The translations under genes and the position numbers were made by a program. This document shows, one piece after another, positions 46,345 to 54,855 of a DNA stretch of 64,000 bases. The DNA is from Chitinophaga rupis (lineage in GTDB: Bacteria; Bacteroidota; Bacteroidia; Chitinophagales; Chitinophagaceae), in assembly GCF_900109685.1 (NCBI RefSeq), contig NZ_FOBB01000004.1, forward strand, positions 1 to 64,000, written 5' to 3'. Position 1 is the first letter of the stretch. Every line of letters starts with the position of its first letter. The notes under the pieces are model-generated. The model was not told the origin of the DNA and did not search any database. It worked only from the letters and a program-made list of their open reading frames with translations.

Positions 46345-47319
46345 TTAGCCTTTGAAGTATTTCTCCAACTCGCTCCAATCCAGCTGTCCATGCTGCTCCT
46401 TCAGCTGCTGCACCTTGCGGGCATAGGTTTGCAGGAATTGTTTGTGCTGGGGGCTTTCCGGGTTAAAGGGCTTATGCTGGCGGGCGCGGTTCAGATCGTG
46501 GATGGATCTGAGAAGCTGCTGGCTATCCGGGTGAATGCAGTTATTTACGAACTGCTCCCATACATAATGAATGGCAGTTTCATTAGGGTGCACCAGGTCG
46601 TCTTTATAAAAACGGTAATCGCGCAGGTCGTCTATCACCAGCTCATAGGCCGGGAAGTAGAACAGGCGGTCAAATTTATTTACCAGGTGATGCACGGCCT
46701 GCAGCAGGATGGCTTTGCTGAGATTATTTTCCACCACTCCATCCCTCACATAACGTACAGGGCTGATCGTAAACAGGATATTAATATGCCGGTTGCGGAA
46801 GAACAGCCGGTGCATCATATTATCCAGGGCGCTGATGATCTCATCTACCGTAAGCAGCTTTTTATAGAAAGATGCCATAGGCACTTTGTGGCAGTTGCCT
46901 GCCAGCTGCCCGGTTTCCTTTAATACATAGGCATGTGCAGAACCCAGGGTGATCGCCAGCCAGCGGGCTTCTTCCAGGCATTGTGCAGCCTGCGTCTGAG
47001 CGGCATTGATATTTTGCAGCGCAGCAGCGGGTGTTAGTGCGGAAAAACGGCTGTGATGATCCCAGCTATGCCACAGATCATTGTGCTGGAAAAGGTCGTC
47101 TTCCGTATACTGTTTACCATCCAGGTAGCTGTGTATGGCCTGTGTAATGCTAAGGGGGTTATATAAAATGCCGTGTGGGTTCACCAAAGTCCGGAACAAA
47201 TGCTGTTGCAGCTGCACGCCCATTTCTTCCGCAAAACAGGATCCCATCAGCAACAGCCGGTCGCGGTAGTCGATGGGCGGTTCTATGGGTGTGATGGGGA
47301 AGGTAAGGCGGAAGTGCAT
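46345..47319 (-). CDS. GSCFA domain-containing protein
   Basis: A 324-residue cytoplasmic protein with the eponymous motif as LLLMGSCFAEEMGVQL (about residues 24-39). It continues with NPHGILYNP and ITLGSAHAYVLKETG, which correspond to blocks of an SGNH/GDSL-like hydrolase fold (Ser in GSCFA; later YFPAYELVIDDLRDYRFYKDDLVHPNE with the Asp-x-x-His-type end). GSCFA proteins are common in Bacteroidota and alphaproteobacteria, but their reaction is unproven; an esterase-like role is inferred from the fold. It is the last gene of a minus-strand run and lies 35 bases after the HMG-CoA lyase gene, with a repeat in the gap. Confidence 0.9.
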   Translation of the reverse strand: MHFRLTFPITPIEPPIDYRDRLLLMGSCFAEEMGVQLQQHLFRTLVNPHGILYNPLSITQAIHSYLDGKQYTEDDLFQHNDLWHSWDHHSRFSALTPAAALQNINAAQTQAAQCLEEARWLAITLGSAHAYVLKETGQLAGNCHKVPMASFYKKLLTVDEIISALDNMMHRLFFRNRHINILFTISPVRYVRDGVVENNLSKAILLQAVHHLVNKFDRLFYFPAYELVIDDLRDYRFYKDDLVHPNETAIHYVWEQFVNNCIHPDSQQLLRSIHDLNRARQHKPFNPESPQHKQFLQTYARKVQQLKEQHGQLDWSELEKYFKG

Positions 47320-47328
47320 GCTTGTAAT

Positions 47329-47353
47329 TAAGAATTAATAATTAGGAATGAAG
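47329..47353. repeat. AT-rich ATTAATAATT repeat copy
   Basis: A short copy of the second AT-rich repeat family (TAATTAAGAATTAATAATTA) filling the gap between two minus-strand genes. Larger copies lie at 8827-8928 and 55436-55692. Confidence 0.5.
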
Positions 47354-47354
47354 A

Positions 47355-48209
47355 TTATAGCGAAGGGGCAAATATCTGCTCTGCTAATCTTTGCGCCTGC
47401 GCTAAGGCCGGCTGGTGCAGTGTTAGCGGTTCATTATGTTCCTTACAGAACTGCAGCAGATTTTCCGTGGCCAGGTTCCCTACCAGGTCATCCTTAGCCA
47501 TGGGGCAACCGCCAATACCTTTAATAGTGCTATCGAACCGGCGGCAGCCCTGCGCATAGGCGGCTGCCACTTTCTCCTCCCAGTTATGAGGGGCGGAGTG
47601 AAAATGCGCGCCAAACTCCACCTGCGGATAAGCGGGTATGAGCGTGGAAAACAGTTTGGTAATGTTATCCGGTTCTGCTACGCCCACGGTATCTGCCAGG
47701 GAAATAATGCCAATGTCCATCTTTGTCAGCTCATCTACCCATTGCATGGCAATGCCTGCATCGTACGGGTCGCCATAGGGATTGCCAAAACCCATAGAGA
47801 TGTATACCACCAGCTGCTTGCGGTTCTTAATACACAGCTCCTGTATGGTTTGCACCAGCTCCAGCGATTCTGCAATGGTTTTATTGGTATTGCGCAGCTG
47901 GAATGTTTCTGATATGGAAAAGGGATAACCCAGGTAAGTAATGGGTTCACACATCACGGCTTCTTCTGCCCCGCGCTGGTTGGCTACAATGGCCAGCAGC
48001 TTACTGCCGTTTGCCGGAATATCCAGGTGCGACAGCACTTCTGCCGTATCCGCCATTTGCGGAATAGCCTTAGGCGATACAAAACTGCCAAAGTCGATGG
48101 TATCAAAACCTACCTGCAACAGGGTATTGAGGTATTGGATCTTATCAGCCGTTGGAATGGGGTGATGCCATCCCTGCATAGCGTCCCGCGGACATTCGAT
48201 TAGTTTCAT
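47355..48209 (-). CDS. Hydroxymethylglutaryl-CoA lyase
   Basis: A 284-residue TIM-barrel lyase that splits HMG-CoA into acetyl-CoA and acetoacetate, the last step of leucine breakdown. The opening ECPRDAMQG carries the catalytic Arg-Asp pair (canonical form PRDGLQ). VGFDTIDFGSFVSPKAIPQM, MGFGNPYGDP, FGAHFHSAP (metal-binding His-x-His) and the C-terminal GIGGCPMAKDDLVGNLATE with the active-site cysteine complete the set. The length is normal. No other leucine-degradation gene is in the window. It is on the same strand as rlmB, 57 bases downstream of it. Confidence 0.9.
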   Translation of the reverse strand: MKLIECPRDAMQGWHHPIPTADKIQYLNTLLQVGFDTIDFGSFVSPKAIPQMADTAEVLSHLDIPANGSKLLAIVANQRGAEEAVMCEPITYLGYPFSISETFQLRNTNKTIAESLELVQTIQELCIKNRKQLVVYISMGFGNPYGDPYDAGIAMQWVDELTKMDIGIISLADTVGVAEPDNITKLFSTLIPAYPQVEFGAHFHSAPHNWEEKVAAAYAQGCRRFDSTIKGIGGCPMAKDDLVGNLATENLLQFCKEHNEPLTLHQPALAQAQRLAEQIFAPSL

Positions 48210-48266
48210 GATCGATGATTTGAACCCGGATCTCAGATGGATGATGCCAGCATCTTACTTCCTGCA

Positions 48267-49055
48267 TCACACATCCAGCGTCCTTTGCTTCATGGCTTCA
48301 TATAAAATGATACCCGCTGCCACAGATACATTGAAGGATTCAAAGTTACCGGTCATGGGTATATGAAAAAGCGTATCTGCTGCTTTTAGCAATGCAGGAT
48401 ACACCCCTTTATCCTCTGATCCCATGATCACGGCTACCGGCTCTTTCAGGTCGCAGTTGTACAGCCTGGGCGTGGCTTCCATTTCACTGGCCATTACCTT
48501 AATACCGTTCAGGTGCAGGGTGTCAATAGCTTTCAGCAGGCTGTTGACCCGGCAAACGGATATTTTTTCCAGCGCGCCGGCAGAGGACTTAATGGCTTCC
48601 TCATTCAGTGCTGCAATTCCTTTATCCGGGATAATGATGGCCTGCGCGCCACAGCAAACGGCGCTGCGGGCAATGGCGCCAATGTTACGTACATCGGTAA
48701 TACCGTCCAGGATCAGGAACAGCGGCGTAAGGCCCTGCTCTGTAGTGTGGGAGATCACATCCTGGAGGTCCAGGTAGCTGATCTGGCCTGTAATGGCAAT
48801 AATACCCTGGTGATTAGCCTGGGTAAGACTATTCAATTTCTCCACCGGTACTCCGTTAATGGGAATATTGTATTGTGCGGCCAGCTGCTTTATTTGCGGA
48901 ATAATGTCGCCGGTAGCATTGCGCAGCATATAAATGCGCTCAATGGCCTTACCGGATTGTATTGCTTCTACCACCGGTTGCCGCCCTATAACCATGGAAG
49001 AGGCTTTGGGCTTGGGTGCAAAGGTGCGGCGGGTAGCGTTTTTACGAAAATCCAT
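48267..49055 (-). CDS. rlmB: 23S rRNA (guanosine-2'-O)-methyltransferase RlmB
   Basis: A 262-residue SpoU/TrmH-family enzyme. An N-terminal RNA-binding segment (VIGRQPVVEAIQSGKAIERIYM, about residues 22-43) resembles L30e folds. The knotted SAM-binding domain shows the three SpoU motifs: LDGITDVRNIGAIARSA (motif 1), AVIMGSEDKGV (motif 2) and IPMTGNFESFNVSVAAGIILYE (motif 3). It would 2'-O-methylate G2251 of 23S rRNA. Length and motif set match RlmB better than TrmL or TrmH. It is followed by the HMG-CoA lyase gene and preceded by the NUDIX gene, 23 bases upstream. Confidence 0.92.
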   Translation of the reverse strand: MDFRKNATRRTFAPKPKASSMVIGRQPVVEAIQSGKAIERIYMLRNATGDIIPQIKQLAAQYNIPINGVPVEKLNSLTQANHQGIIAITGQISYLDLQDVISHTTEQGLTPLFLILDGITDVRNIGAIARSAVCCGAQAIIIPDKGIAALNEEAIKSSAGALEKISVCRVNSLLKAIDTLHLNGIKVMASEMEATPRLYNCDLKEPVAVIMGSEDKGVYPALLKAADTLFHIPMTGNFESFNVSVAAGIILYEAMKQRTLDV

Positions 49056-49078
49056 GCTGCAAATTACGAACTAATGTG

Positions 49079-49639
49079 CTAAATCTCCTTTTCCAGCATC
49101 ATCAGCTTTATTTTCTGAATGGCAGCAACAGAAATGGAATCGGTGATCTGGTGGTTTTTCACCATCTGGTAGGCCTCTTCAAAAGGAATACGCCGGGTAG
49201 TAAGCTGTTCGGTTTCTTCCGGCTCCGGCGCACGCTGCTCCAGGCCGCGGGCCAGGTACACCAGGCTCTTTTCGTCAGATACGGAGTTAGACAGGTGCAT
49301 GTGTACAATGAGGGACCAGTCTTTGGCTACCAGCCCGGTCTCTTCCAGCAGCTCGCGCTGTGCAGAAGCCAGGGGCTCCTCATCCAGGGGGCCGCCGCCT
49401 TCCGGTATTTCCCAGGAGAACTGCTCCAGCGGAAAACGGTATTGCCCCACCAGGTAAATATATCCTTCCTCATCCAGCGCTACCACGCCTATAGCCAGGT
49501 TTTTGAAATGTACCACGCCGTAAATACCGGCGCCGCCATTGGGGTTAATGACCTGGTGTTCTGTAAGCCGTATCCATTTATTATCATACTGTACCTGGCT
49601 GGATAATATTTTCCAGGGATTGTTGTGCACTGTTTCCAT
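49079..49639 (-). CDS. NUDIX hydrolase (ADP-ribose pyrophosphatase-like)
   Basis: A 186-residue NUDIX protein. The box reads GGGPLDEEPLASAQRELLEETG (about residues 78-99), matching G-x5-E-x7-R-E-x2-E-E-x-G, which holds the magnesium. The upstream strand YLVGQYRFPLEQFSWEIPEGG is typical of ADP-sugar pyrophosphatases. It probably hydrolyses ADP-ribose or a related nucleotide sugar in the cytoplasm as a housekeeping enzyme; the exact substrate is inferred. It lies in the minus-strand run between the GNAT gene and rlmB, 12 bases downstream of the former. Confidence 0.9.
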   Translation of the reverse strand: METVHNNPWKILSSQVQYDNKWIRLTEHQVINPNGGAGIYGVVHFKNLAIGVVALDEEGYIYLVGQYRFPLEQFSWEIPEGGGPLDEEPLASAQRELLEETGLVAKDWSLIVHMHLSNSVSDEKSLVYLARGLEQRAPEPEETEQLTTRRIPFEEAYQMVKNHQITDSISVAAIQKIKLMMLEKEI

Positions 49640-49651
49640 GTTATAAAAATA

Positions 49652-50092
49652 TCAAACGCTCAGGTAATAGTAGTAGTAAATATCATCTTTCTCAAAACCT
49701 GTTTTTTCATACAGGGCCTGGGCATTCACATTGTCATTATGCGTTTGCAGCATGATCCATTTGGCATTGGTGGATTGGGCCAGCGCTTTGGCGGCATCGA
49801 TCAGCGCGCGGCCTACGCCGGTATTGCGGTACTGCTCCCATACATACAGGTCGTTCAGCACCCAGGCACGCTGCATACCTACAGATGTGAATAACGGGTA
49901 TAGCTGTACGAAGCCCAGCAGCTCCTCTCCTTCCTCCGCCAGGTAGATCACGCTTTCCCGGTTGCGGATCCGGTCAGCTATAAAGGCTTCTGCACCCGGC
50001 AGGTCCGGCGCCTGCTCATAGTGGATACGGTAGGCATCAAACAAAACTGCTACGGCAGCGGCATCCTGTAAGGTGGCTTCTCTGATTGTCAT
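49652..50092 (-). CDS. GNAT family N-acetyltransferase
   Basis: A 146-residue GNAT acetyltransferase, cytoplasmic. The acetyl-CoA binding motif A lies at LNDLYVWEQYRNTGVGRALIDAAKALA (about 78-104, R/Q-x-x-G-x-G/A form), and the C-terminal motif B block is LYEKTGFEKDD. The acceptor is unknown; the compact size and acidic centre are like small amine or protein acetyltransferases. ATG 50092 was chosen because it begins the conserved opening TIREATLQDA; an upstream start would run through the terminator of the DinB gene. That terminator lies just ahead, so this gene probably starts its own transcript. Confidence 0.88.
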   Translation of the reverse strand: MTIREATLQDAAAVAVLFDAYRIHYEQAPDLPGAEAFIADRIRNRESVIYLAEEGEELLGFVQLYPLFTSVGMQRAWVLNDLYVWEQYRNTGVGRALIDAAKALAQSTNAKWIMLQTHNDNVNAQALYEKTGFEKDDIYYYYYLSV

Positions 50093-50115
50093 ACTTAAAT
50101 GTAAGATTTCCCGGT

Positions 50116-50154
50116 AAAAAAAGATGCCCGGTCTGGTAAATACCAGCGGGCATC
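50116..50154 (-). terminator. Rho-independent terminator after the EamA-DinB genes
   Basis: Arms GATGCCCG and CGGGCATC (50123-50130 and 50147-50154), plus an inner CTGGTA/TACCAG stem, are followed on the minus strand by seven T residues. It lies 25 bases past the DinB stop. Confidence 0.85.
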
Positions 50155-50178
50155 GTGTCATACTTCTATCTAAATCGT

Positions 50179-50652
50179 TCAGGTTGAATAAGTCACCTGC
50201 GCCTGCCGCAGATGATGGTGTAAGTGCACCAGGTAATCCTCCACTATATATTCCAGCGTTACCGGTGCGTGGGCGCCTATTTTACAGGTTTGCTGTAAGG
50301 CGGCTGCAGGGATGCGTTGCATTACCCGTATCAGGTGACGGTTCACTACGGCCCATAACAGGATGAGCGTTTCCCAATCTGTTTCCTGGTAGCCCTGCGC
50401 GGCTACCCAGAAATCCTGCGCATATCCCGGCAGCTCCAGCGGCCCTTGCTGTGCGCGTATAAAACGTTGATGGTTGTTGAGCGCTGAATCTATCAGGTGA
50501 CCCAATATTTCCTTTTTGCTCCACTTTTCAGGCGCTGGTTTAAGGGCTGCTTCAGCTTCGGTATATTTCCGAAGGTTAGGTACCGCTACCGTTAATGTTT
50601 GTTCCAGCCCGCGGGCGGTTGCCTGTGCAGTGGTTTCCTCAGCTGAGCTCAT
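50179..50652 (-). CDS. DinB family protein
   Basis: A 157-residue four-helix-bundle protein of the DinB/YfiT-like family. The three-histidine metal site can be placed at GHLIDSALNNHQRF (about 51-64) and in the C-terminal helix YLVHLHHHLRQAQ (about 140-152). WSKKEILGHLIDSA is the usual opening of the second helix. Many members are thiol-dependent transferases or metal hydrolases; the reaction here is unknown. Its first 14 bases overlap the end of the EamA gene, so the two are co-transcribed, and a strong terminator follows. Confidence 0.85.
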   Translation of the reverse strand: MSSAEETTAQATARGLEQTLTVAVPNLRKYTEAEAALKPAPEKWSKKEILGHLIDSALNNHQRFIRAQQGPLELPGYAQDFWVAAQGYQETDWETLILLWAVVNRHLIRVMQRIPAAALQQTCKIGAHAPVTLEYIVEDYLVHLHHHLRQAQVTYST

Positions 50653-51556
50653 AGCGTTGTTCTTTACTTTTATTTACGGCTGTATTCACCATATACACCC
50701 CGGTTAATGTTACCAGGCATGATAAAGCAGTGATCCAGTTTAATTGTTCATTTAAGATCAGCCATCCCAGCAGCACTGCTACTATCGGGTTAATATAGGC
50801 ATACACGGATGCCAGGGATGGCGGCAGGTTATTGAGCGTGTATACGTAAGCGGAGTATCCTAATATAGACCCGAAGAAGATCAGGTATATCAGGCTGTCC
50901 CATAACTCGCCGGTAAACTCCGCATGGCGGAACTCCCCGGTAACCAGGGTTATTACCAGCATTACAATACCACTGAATAACATTTCAAATCCTGCGCCGT
51001 ACAGGTAATTCACCTCCAGCGCCCACTTGGCGGTGAGCACGGAACCCATGGACCACGATAAACAGCTGATAAGCACCAGGATAATACCAAAGCGGAAATC
51101 AGGGTTCATGAGATCACCCAGGTAATCGGAAAAAATGCCTGCTACGCCAATAAAACCAATGATCATACCGGCAATTAACAGGGGCGATACCCGGTTCTTT
51201 TGCTGCACCAGGAAAAAGCTGAAGATGGTCATCCAGATAGGCACGGTGGCGGCAATAATGGCGCCCAGTCCACTGGGTATGTATTTCATGGCCCAGGTAA
51301 GCAGGCCGTTGGCGCCTACCAGCATCATCATACCAATCATGAACAGGCGTGATAATACAGCCTTGCCCGGCAGCTTATACCCTTTCAGTAAAAAGAAGCT
51401 TACTAACAGCACACCTGCCACGCTTTGCCGCAGGCCGGACAGCATAAGCCCGTGCATATGCCGCACCCCTATCCTGGAAGCCAGGTAAGTAGTGCCCCAG
51501 AAAATGCTTACTATGACCAGCGCCAGGTAAGCTTTTGTATGTTTGGATTGTGTCAT
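50639..51556 (-). CDS. EamA family transporter (DMT superfamily)
   Basis: A 305-residue inner-membrane protein with ten hydrophobic segments formed by two EamA repeats. The first repeat begins AYLALVIVSIFWGTTYLASRIGV, and the second has LVLISCLSWSMGSVLTAKWA and ends in INPIVAVLLGWLILNEQLNW, the usual conserved block. Such carriers export amino acids or metabolites; the substrate is unknown. It overlaps the downstream DinB gene by 14 bases and starts 26 bases after the PLP decarboxylase stop, so decarboxylase, exporter and DinB may be one unit. An amine product of the decarboxylase would be a reasonable cargo, but that is inference. Confidence 0.9.
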   Translation of the reverse strand: MTQSKHTKAYLALVIVSIFWGTTYLASRIGVRHMHGLMLSGLRQSVAGVLLVSFFLLKGYKLPGKAVLSRLFMIGMMMLVGANGLLTWAMKYIPSGLGAIIAATVPIWMTIFSFFLVQQKNRVSPLLIAGMIIGFIGVAGIFSDYLGDLMNPDFRFGIILVLISCLSWSMGSVLTAKWALEVNYLYGAGFEMLFSGIVMLVITLVTGEFRHAEFTGELWDSLIYLIFFGSILGYSAYVYTLNNLPPSLASVYAYINPIVAVLLGWLILNEQLNWITALSCLVTLTGVYMVNTAVNKSKEQRYELS

Positions 51557-51581
51557 TCTTGTAAAGGTTAAAGCTTAAAGC

Positions 51582-53042
51582 CTAAAGCAGAAAGCTTAGT
51601 AGTTTGTCTAACAGCGGTTTTTCTTTGCTTTCAGCTTTGGGCTTTAAGCTTTGTGCTATTTCTTCCATTTCCTTCCACACCCTGCGTACATCCTGCTCCG
51701 TAGTACGCCAGCTTACCAAGGCTGCGCGGATGGCTGGTGTGTGCAGGTATACCGTAGGCGTCATAAAAGCTACGCCACGCTCAGCCAGTATTTCCAGGAA
51801 ACGGGTGGTGGCTTCATCCAGCTCGTTCAAAGGTTTGCTAAGTGTAAAACAAACCACGCTCAGCTTCACCGGCGCCAGCAAGCGGAAGTACGGGCTGTCT
51901 GAAATCAGCGATCCCAGTAAATTTGCCTGCTGTATATTGGCTTCTACTATATCCTGGTAGCCTTTGGCACCATAAGCCTGCAGCGAGTACCAGGCTGGTA
52001 AGGCCCGCAGGCGGCGCGAGTTTTCCGGTACATGATGAATGAAGTTAAAGTCCTTTGCAGGATCGCCTAAGTAAGCAGCGCCTACGTTCTTGAACACGGC
52101 GGCCTGTAATGAAGGATGCCTGCAAAAGATCATGGCCGCATCATAAGGCACGTTCATCCATTTATGTGCGTCAATGGTAATACTGTCTGCCGCTTCCCAG
52201 CCTTTTACCAAATGCCGGTGCTGCGGGCTGCAGGCGGCAAACCCGCCAAAAGCAGCATCCACATGCAACCAGAAATTATATTGCTGCTTTAAACGTGCCA
52301 GCGCAGCAAGATCATCAAAGTCAGTTGTATTTACCGTGCCTGCACTGGCAACAAAGATCACCGGCCGGCCTTTGTGCTGCTGCAGCCAGGCTTCCAGCGC
52401 ATCTACGTCTACGGCTTCCCGTTGGGGCAGGGCCGGTATCTTTATCAGCGCATCCCTGCCAAAGCCTAGCATAGAAAGGCTCTTAGCCACACTGGAATGC
52501 GGCGTGCAGGCAAGCACTTTTGGCTCCTGCAAGACGCCTATACCCTGCTGTCCTACATCTACTCCCTGCTGTTCTCCCAGCCATTGCCTTGCCACAGCCA
52601 GTCCTGCAAAGTTTGACATCGTAGCGCCGGATACAAAGCTGCCTTCAAAATCATCCGGTAACCCAAATAATTGCCGGAGCATTTGTATGGTGGCTATTTC
52701 AATATTAAAGGCGGCGCCGCCTTTGTCGGCCGCATTCATGTCAATGGCGGAAGCCACCCAATCGCCAGCTAAGGCGGCAGGCGTTACGCCACCGGTTACA
52801 AAACCCCAGTAGCGCGCGCCTGCGCCTGCAGCGAGATAAGGGCCATATTGCTGACGGAACTGCTGTAAAGCAGCCATCGCTCCAATGCCCTGCTCCGGTA
52901 ATAAAGTAGCATTGCCTGGCGGTGGCATGTACTTACTGGCCGGTAGCTCATCTATATTGGATAAAAAGTGGGTACTAAATGTTTGTGTTGCTACCAATAG
53001 GTCATTTAATTGCGCCAGATCCTGTTCTAATTGCGCGTTCAT
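51582..53042 (-). CDS. PLP-dependent group II amino acid decarboxylase
   Basis: A 486-residue PLP enzyme of the aromatic-L-amino-acid/glutamate decarboxylase group. Landmarks are FVSGATMSNFAGL (about 136-148), the ring-stacking His181 in CTPHSSVAKS, Asp262 in LHVDAAFGGF and the PLP lysine Lys294 in ITIDAHKWMNVPYD. The enzyme removes the carboxyl group of an amino acid to give an amine; specificity cannot be read with confidence. An operator-like sequence shared with two MocR genes lies 64-102 bases before the start codon, so a PLP-sensing MocR protein may control this PLP enzyme. An EamA exporter follows 26 bases downstream. Confidence 0.9.
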   Translation of the reverse strand: MNAQLEQDLAQLNDLLVATQTFSTHFLSNIDELPASKYMPPPGNATLLPEQGIGAMAALQQFRQQYGPYLAAGAGARYWGFVTGGVTPAALAGDWVASAIDMNAADKGGAAFNIEIATIQMLRQLFGLPDDFEGSFVSGATMSNFAGLAVARQWLGEQQGVDVGQQGIGVLQEPKVLACTPHSSVAKSLSMLGFGRDALIKIPALPQREAVDVDALEAWLQQHKGRPVIFVASAGTVNTTDFDDLAALARLKQQYNFWLHVDAAFGGFAACSPQHRHLVKGWEAADSITIDAHKWMNVPYDAAMIFCRHPSLQAAVFKNVGAAYLGDPAKDFNFIHHVPENSRRLRALPAWYSLQAYGAKGYQDIVEANIQQANLLGSLISDSPYFRLLAPVKLSVVCFTLSKPLNELDEATTRFLEILAERGVAFMTPTVYLHTPAIRAALVSWRTTEQDVRRVWKEMEEIAQSLKPKAESKEKPLLDKLLSFLL

Positions 53043-53105
53043 TTTACTAACGTTTAGAATAACTGTAACGGTTGAGACAGCAAAATTGATACAAAAAACT
53101 TATCT

Positions 53106-53144
53106 AAAACAGATGCAGTTCTGTAAAAATTGACCAGATCAGAT
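53106..53144. promoter_or_regulatory. MocR operator-like site upstream of the PLP decarboxylase
   Basis: AAAACAGATGCAGTT (53106-53120), 10 bases, then TGACCAGATCAGAT (53131-53144). The same two blocks with the same 25-base register lie in front of the second MocR gene (58172-58210), and a variant lies before the first MocR gene. The decarboxylase reads away from it on the minus strand. Confidence 0.7.
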
Positions 53145-53261
53145 AGCTGTTGAACCAACTTTCGTGATCAGTGGCCGGGGAGGTAATTATCCGTATCCCT
53201 GCTGCTATTGGCCTATAGCAAGCGGGCCAACGTACTATGGAAGGAATTGCAAAAACAAACA

Positions 53262-53273
53262 ACCAGATCAGAT
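53262..53273. promoter_or_regulatory. Extra MocR half site
   Basis: ACCAGATCAGAT repeats the right-hand block of the operator-like site exactly, 129 bases away, preceded by AAAACAAACA in place of the left block. Confidence 0.5.
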
Positions 53274-53395
53274 GGTCCTAAATTAATCGTGTGGGCATAT
53301 CACTTCTAGCAGGCTTTCCTTAACTGCCAAGGTACAGATACGGGTGGGATTCATCAAACAAATGGGCCATATCACATGCAAATGAGCCCTGCTGG

Positions 53396-53881
53396 TTAAA
53401 ACAATTCCTGTGTACCATACTTATGCTTCCATTCGTGCTCCAGCAGCCACTTTTTGCGCCAGATACCACCGCCAAAGCCTGTAAGCGAGCCATTGCTGCC
53501 AATTACACGATGGCAGGGCACCACGATCGGCAAATGGTTGCTGCCATTGGCAGTGCCTACTGCACGGATGCTTTTAGGATTGTTGATCCGTTTAGCCAGC
53601 TGCAAATAAGAGATCGTATTGCCATAAGGGATGGCTAACAGCTGCTGCCATACCGTTTGCTGAAAATCTGTACCGCTTTGCTGCATCTTAAAGCTGAAAG
53701 TACGGCTGCTGCCGGCAAAATATGCATCCAGCTCCGCCATACATTGCAGGAAAATATCCGGCAAAGATTGCATAGTGACCAGCGTACGCGGATCAAAAAT
53801 GATCCCCGTGATGTGGTCATCATTTCCCGTGAGGCCCAGTGGACCGATGGGAGATTGATAAGTGTGGTGGTAGAGATCCAT
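53396..53881 (-). CDS. ogt: Methylated-DNA-[protein]-cysteine S-methyltransferase
   Basis: A 161-residue suicide repair protein that takes the alkyl group from O6-methylguanine or O4-methylthymine. The acceptor Cys123 lies in VVPCHRVIG (120-128), preceded by AVGTANGSN (107-115); the helix-turn-helix that flips the base is around FQQTVWQQLLAIPYGNTISY (about 73-92). An RNaseH-like N-domain begins at residue 1, and there is no Ada sensor domain, so it is Ogt-like. It is the last gene of the operon with AlkA and the ArsR-Ada fusion; a 73-base gap containing an AATTACGAATT repeat separates it from alkA. Confidence 0.92.
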   Translation of the reverse strand: MDLYHHTYQSPIGPLGLTGNDDHITGIIFDPRTLVTMQSLPDIFLQCMAELDAYFAGSSRTFSFKMQQSGTDFQQTVWQQLLAIPYGNTISYLQLAKRINNPKSIRAVGTANGSNHLPIVVPCHRVIGSNGSLTGFGGGIWRKKWLLEHEWKHKYGTQELF

Positions 53882-53883
53882 TT

Positions 53884-53926
53884 TAATTACGAATTAGTTA
53901 ATTACGAATTACGAATTAGAATGCAG
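53884..53926. repeat. AATTACGAATT dispersed intergenic repeat, copy 3
   Basis: AATTACGAATT, spacer, then AATTACGAATTACGAATT, followed by AGAATGCAGCG. The same order, including AATGCAGCG, occurs at 61958-62004. It lies inside the repair operon, between alkA and ogt. Confidence 0.75.
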
Positions 53927-53954
53927 CGGATGATAATTGACGCGGAGCTTTGCT

Positions 53955-54851
53955 TTACTCAGCGGATAAGCTTCTCCACAAATAAAAGGTGGCATAAGCT
54001 GCATGCTGCTGCCAATGGGCGGTGTAGTCTTTTACCGCTACCAGGGAAGGTTTGGCCGGTAGCTGCAGCTGGCGGCGCAGGGCATTGTGCAGGCCTGCAT
54101 CTTCCAATGGCAATGCTTCCGGGAAACGGCTGTACTTCATTAACACATAGTTAGCTGACCAGTTGCCGATGCCTTTCCATTGCAGCAGGTATTCCCTGGC
54201 AGCAGTATATTCCATTTGCTGCAGCTGTGCTGCTGTTAACCGCCCGTCTGCCATGGCCGCTGCTATGCCTATAATATAATGGGCTTTACTGCGCGAGAAC
54301 TGCATGGGGATCAGGTCATCCGGCTGCAAGCCGGCTACCACCGCAGGATGCGGGTAAGTGTAATGATCTGTACCCTCTATCTGCGCATGATAACCAAAAG
54401 CCTGTATAAAACGGCGGCGTAATGTATAGGCAAAGGGTAAGCTGATCTGCTGCCCGGTAATAGTCCATGTAATAGCTTCAAACATATCCGGTATACCAAT
54501 AAGACGCAAGCCGGGGTAACGCTGCACCAGCGGCGCTAGTACCTCATCCTGTGCGGCAAAGTTGTAAAAGGATTGCATATCGGCATCCAGGTGCAGCCAG
54601 TGTGTAACAAATTGGCGGATGTTAGTTTCATTCACCGCTACCTCCCAGGGATTCGTTACTTGTACTTCCAGTGTTTTTTTATCAGCCGCTTCGCGGATCT
54701 TCAGCAACAGCGGGGCGCTATCCTGTACAATCATACGCTGCAGGTAACCGTCTTTCACAAAATGCAGGCACTCCCGGTCGGAGCGGCTGAGGAATACCAG
54801 GCACTCCGCAAAGGAAAATTGTTCAGGATGTAATATGGGTACTTTGATCAT
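53955..54851 (-). CDS. alkA: DNA-3-methyladenine glycosylase II (AlkA-like)
   Basis: A 298-residue HhH-GPD DNA glycosylase that removes alkylated purines and O2-methylpyrimidines. AITWTITGQQIS (126-137) opens the catalytic fold, the helix-hairpin-helix reads WKGIGNWSANYVLM (225-238), and the catalytic Asp251 lies in LPLEDAGL. The N-terminal 110 residues match the AlkA TBP-like domain. Like many Bacteroidota forms it lacks an Ada part. ATG 54851 begins 4 bases after the stop of the ArsR-Ada gene; an upstream start would overlap that gene, so close translational coupling is likely. Confidence 0.92.
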   Translation of the reverse strand: MIKVPILHPEQFSFAECLVFLSRSDRECLHFVKDGYLQRMIVQDSAPLLLKIREAADKKTLEVQVTNPWEVAVNETNIRQFVTHWLHLDADMQSFYNFAAQDEVLAPLVQRYPGLRLIGIPDMFEAITWTITGQQISLPFAYTLRRRFIQAFGYHAQIEGTDHYTYPHPAVVAGLQPDDLIPMQFSRSKAHYIIGIAAAMADGRLTAAQLQQMEYTAAREYLLQWKGIGNWSANYVLMKYSRFPEALPLEDAGLHNALRRQLQLPAKPSLVAVKDYTAHWQQHAAYATFYLWRSLSAE

Positions 54852-54855
54852 GTGC

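Larger units (their letters stand above)
53043..53395. other. Intergenic stretch with MocR operator-like sites
   Basis: Besides the composite site 53106-53144 and the half site 53262-53273, the stretch holds no convincing gene. It separates the decarboxylase promoter from the 3' end of the alkylation-repair operon. Confidence 0.6.

Noticed and set aside
53320..53502. Short minus-strand frame overlapping the end of ogt
   Set aside because: It is a different frame over a recognised gene and shows no family similarity.
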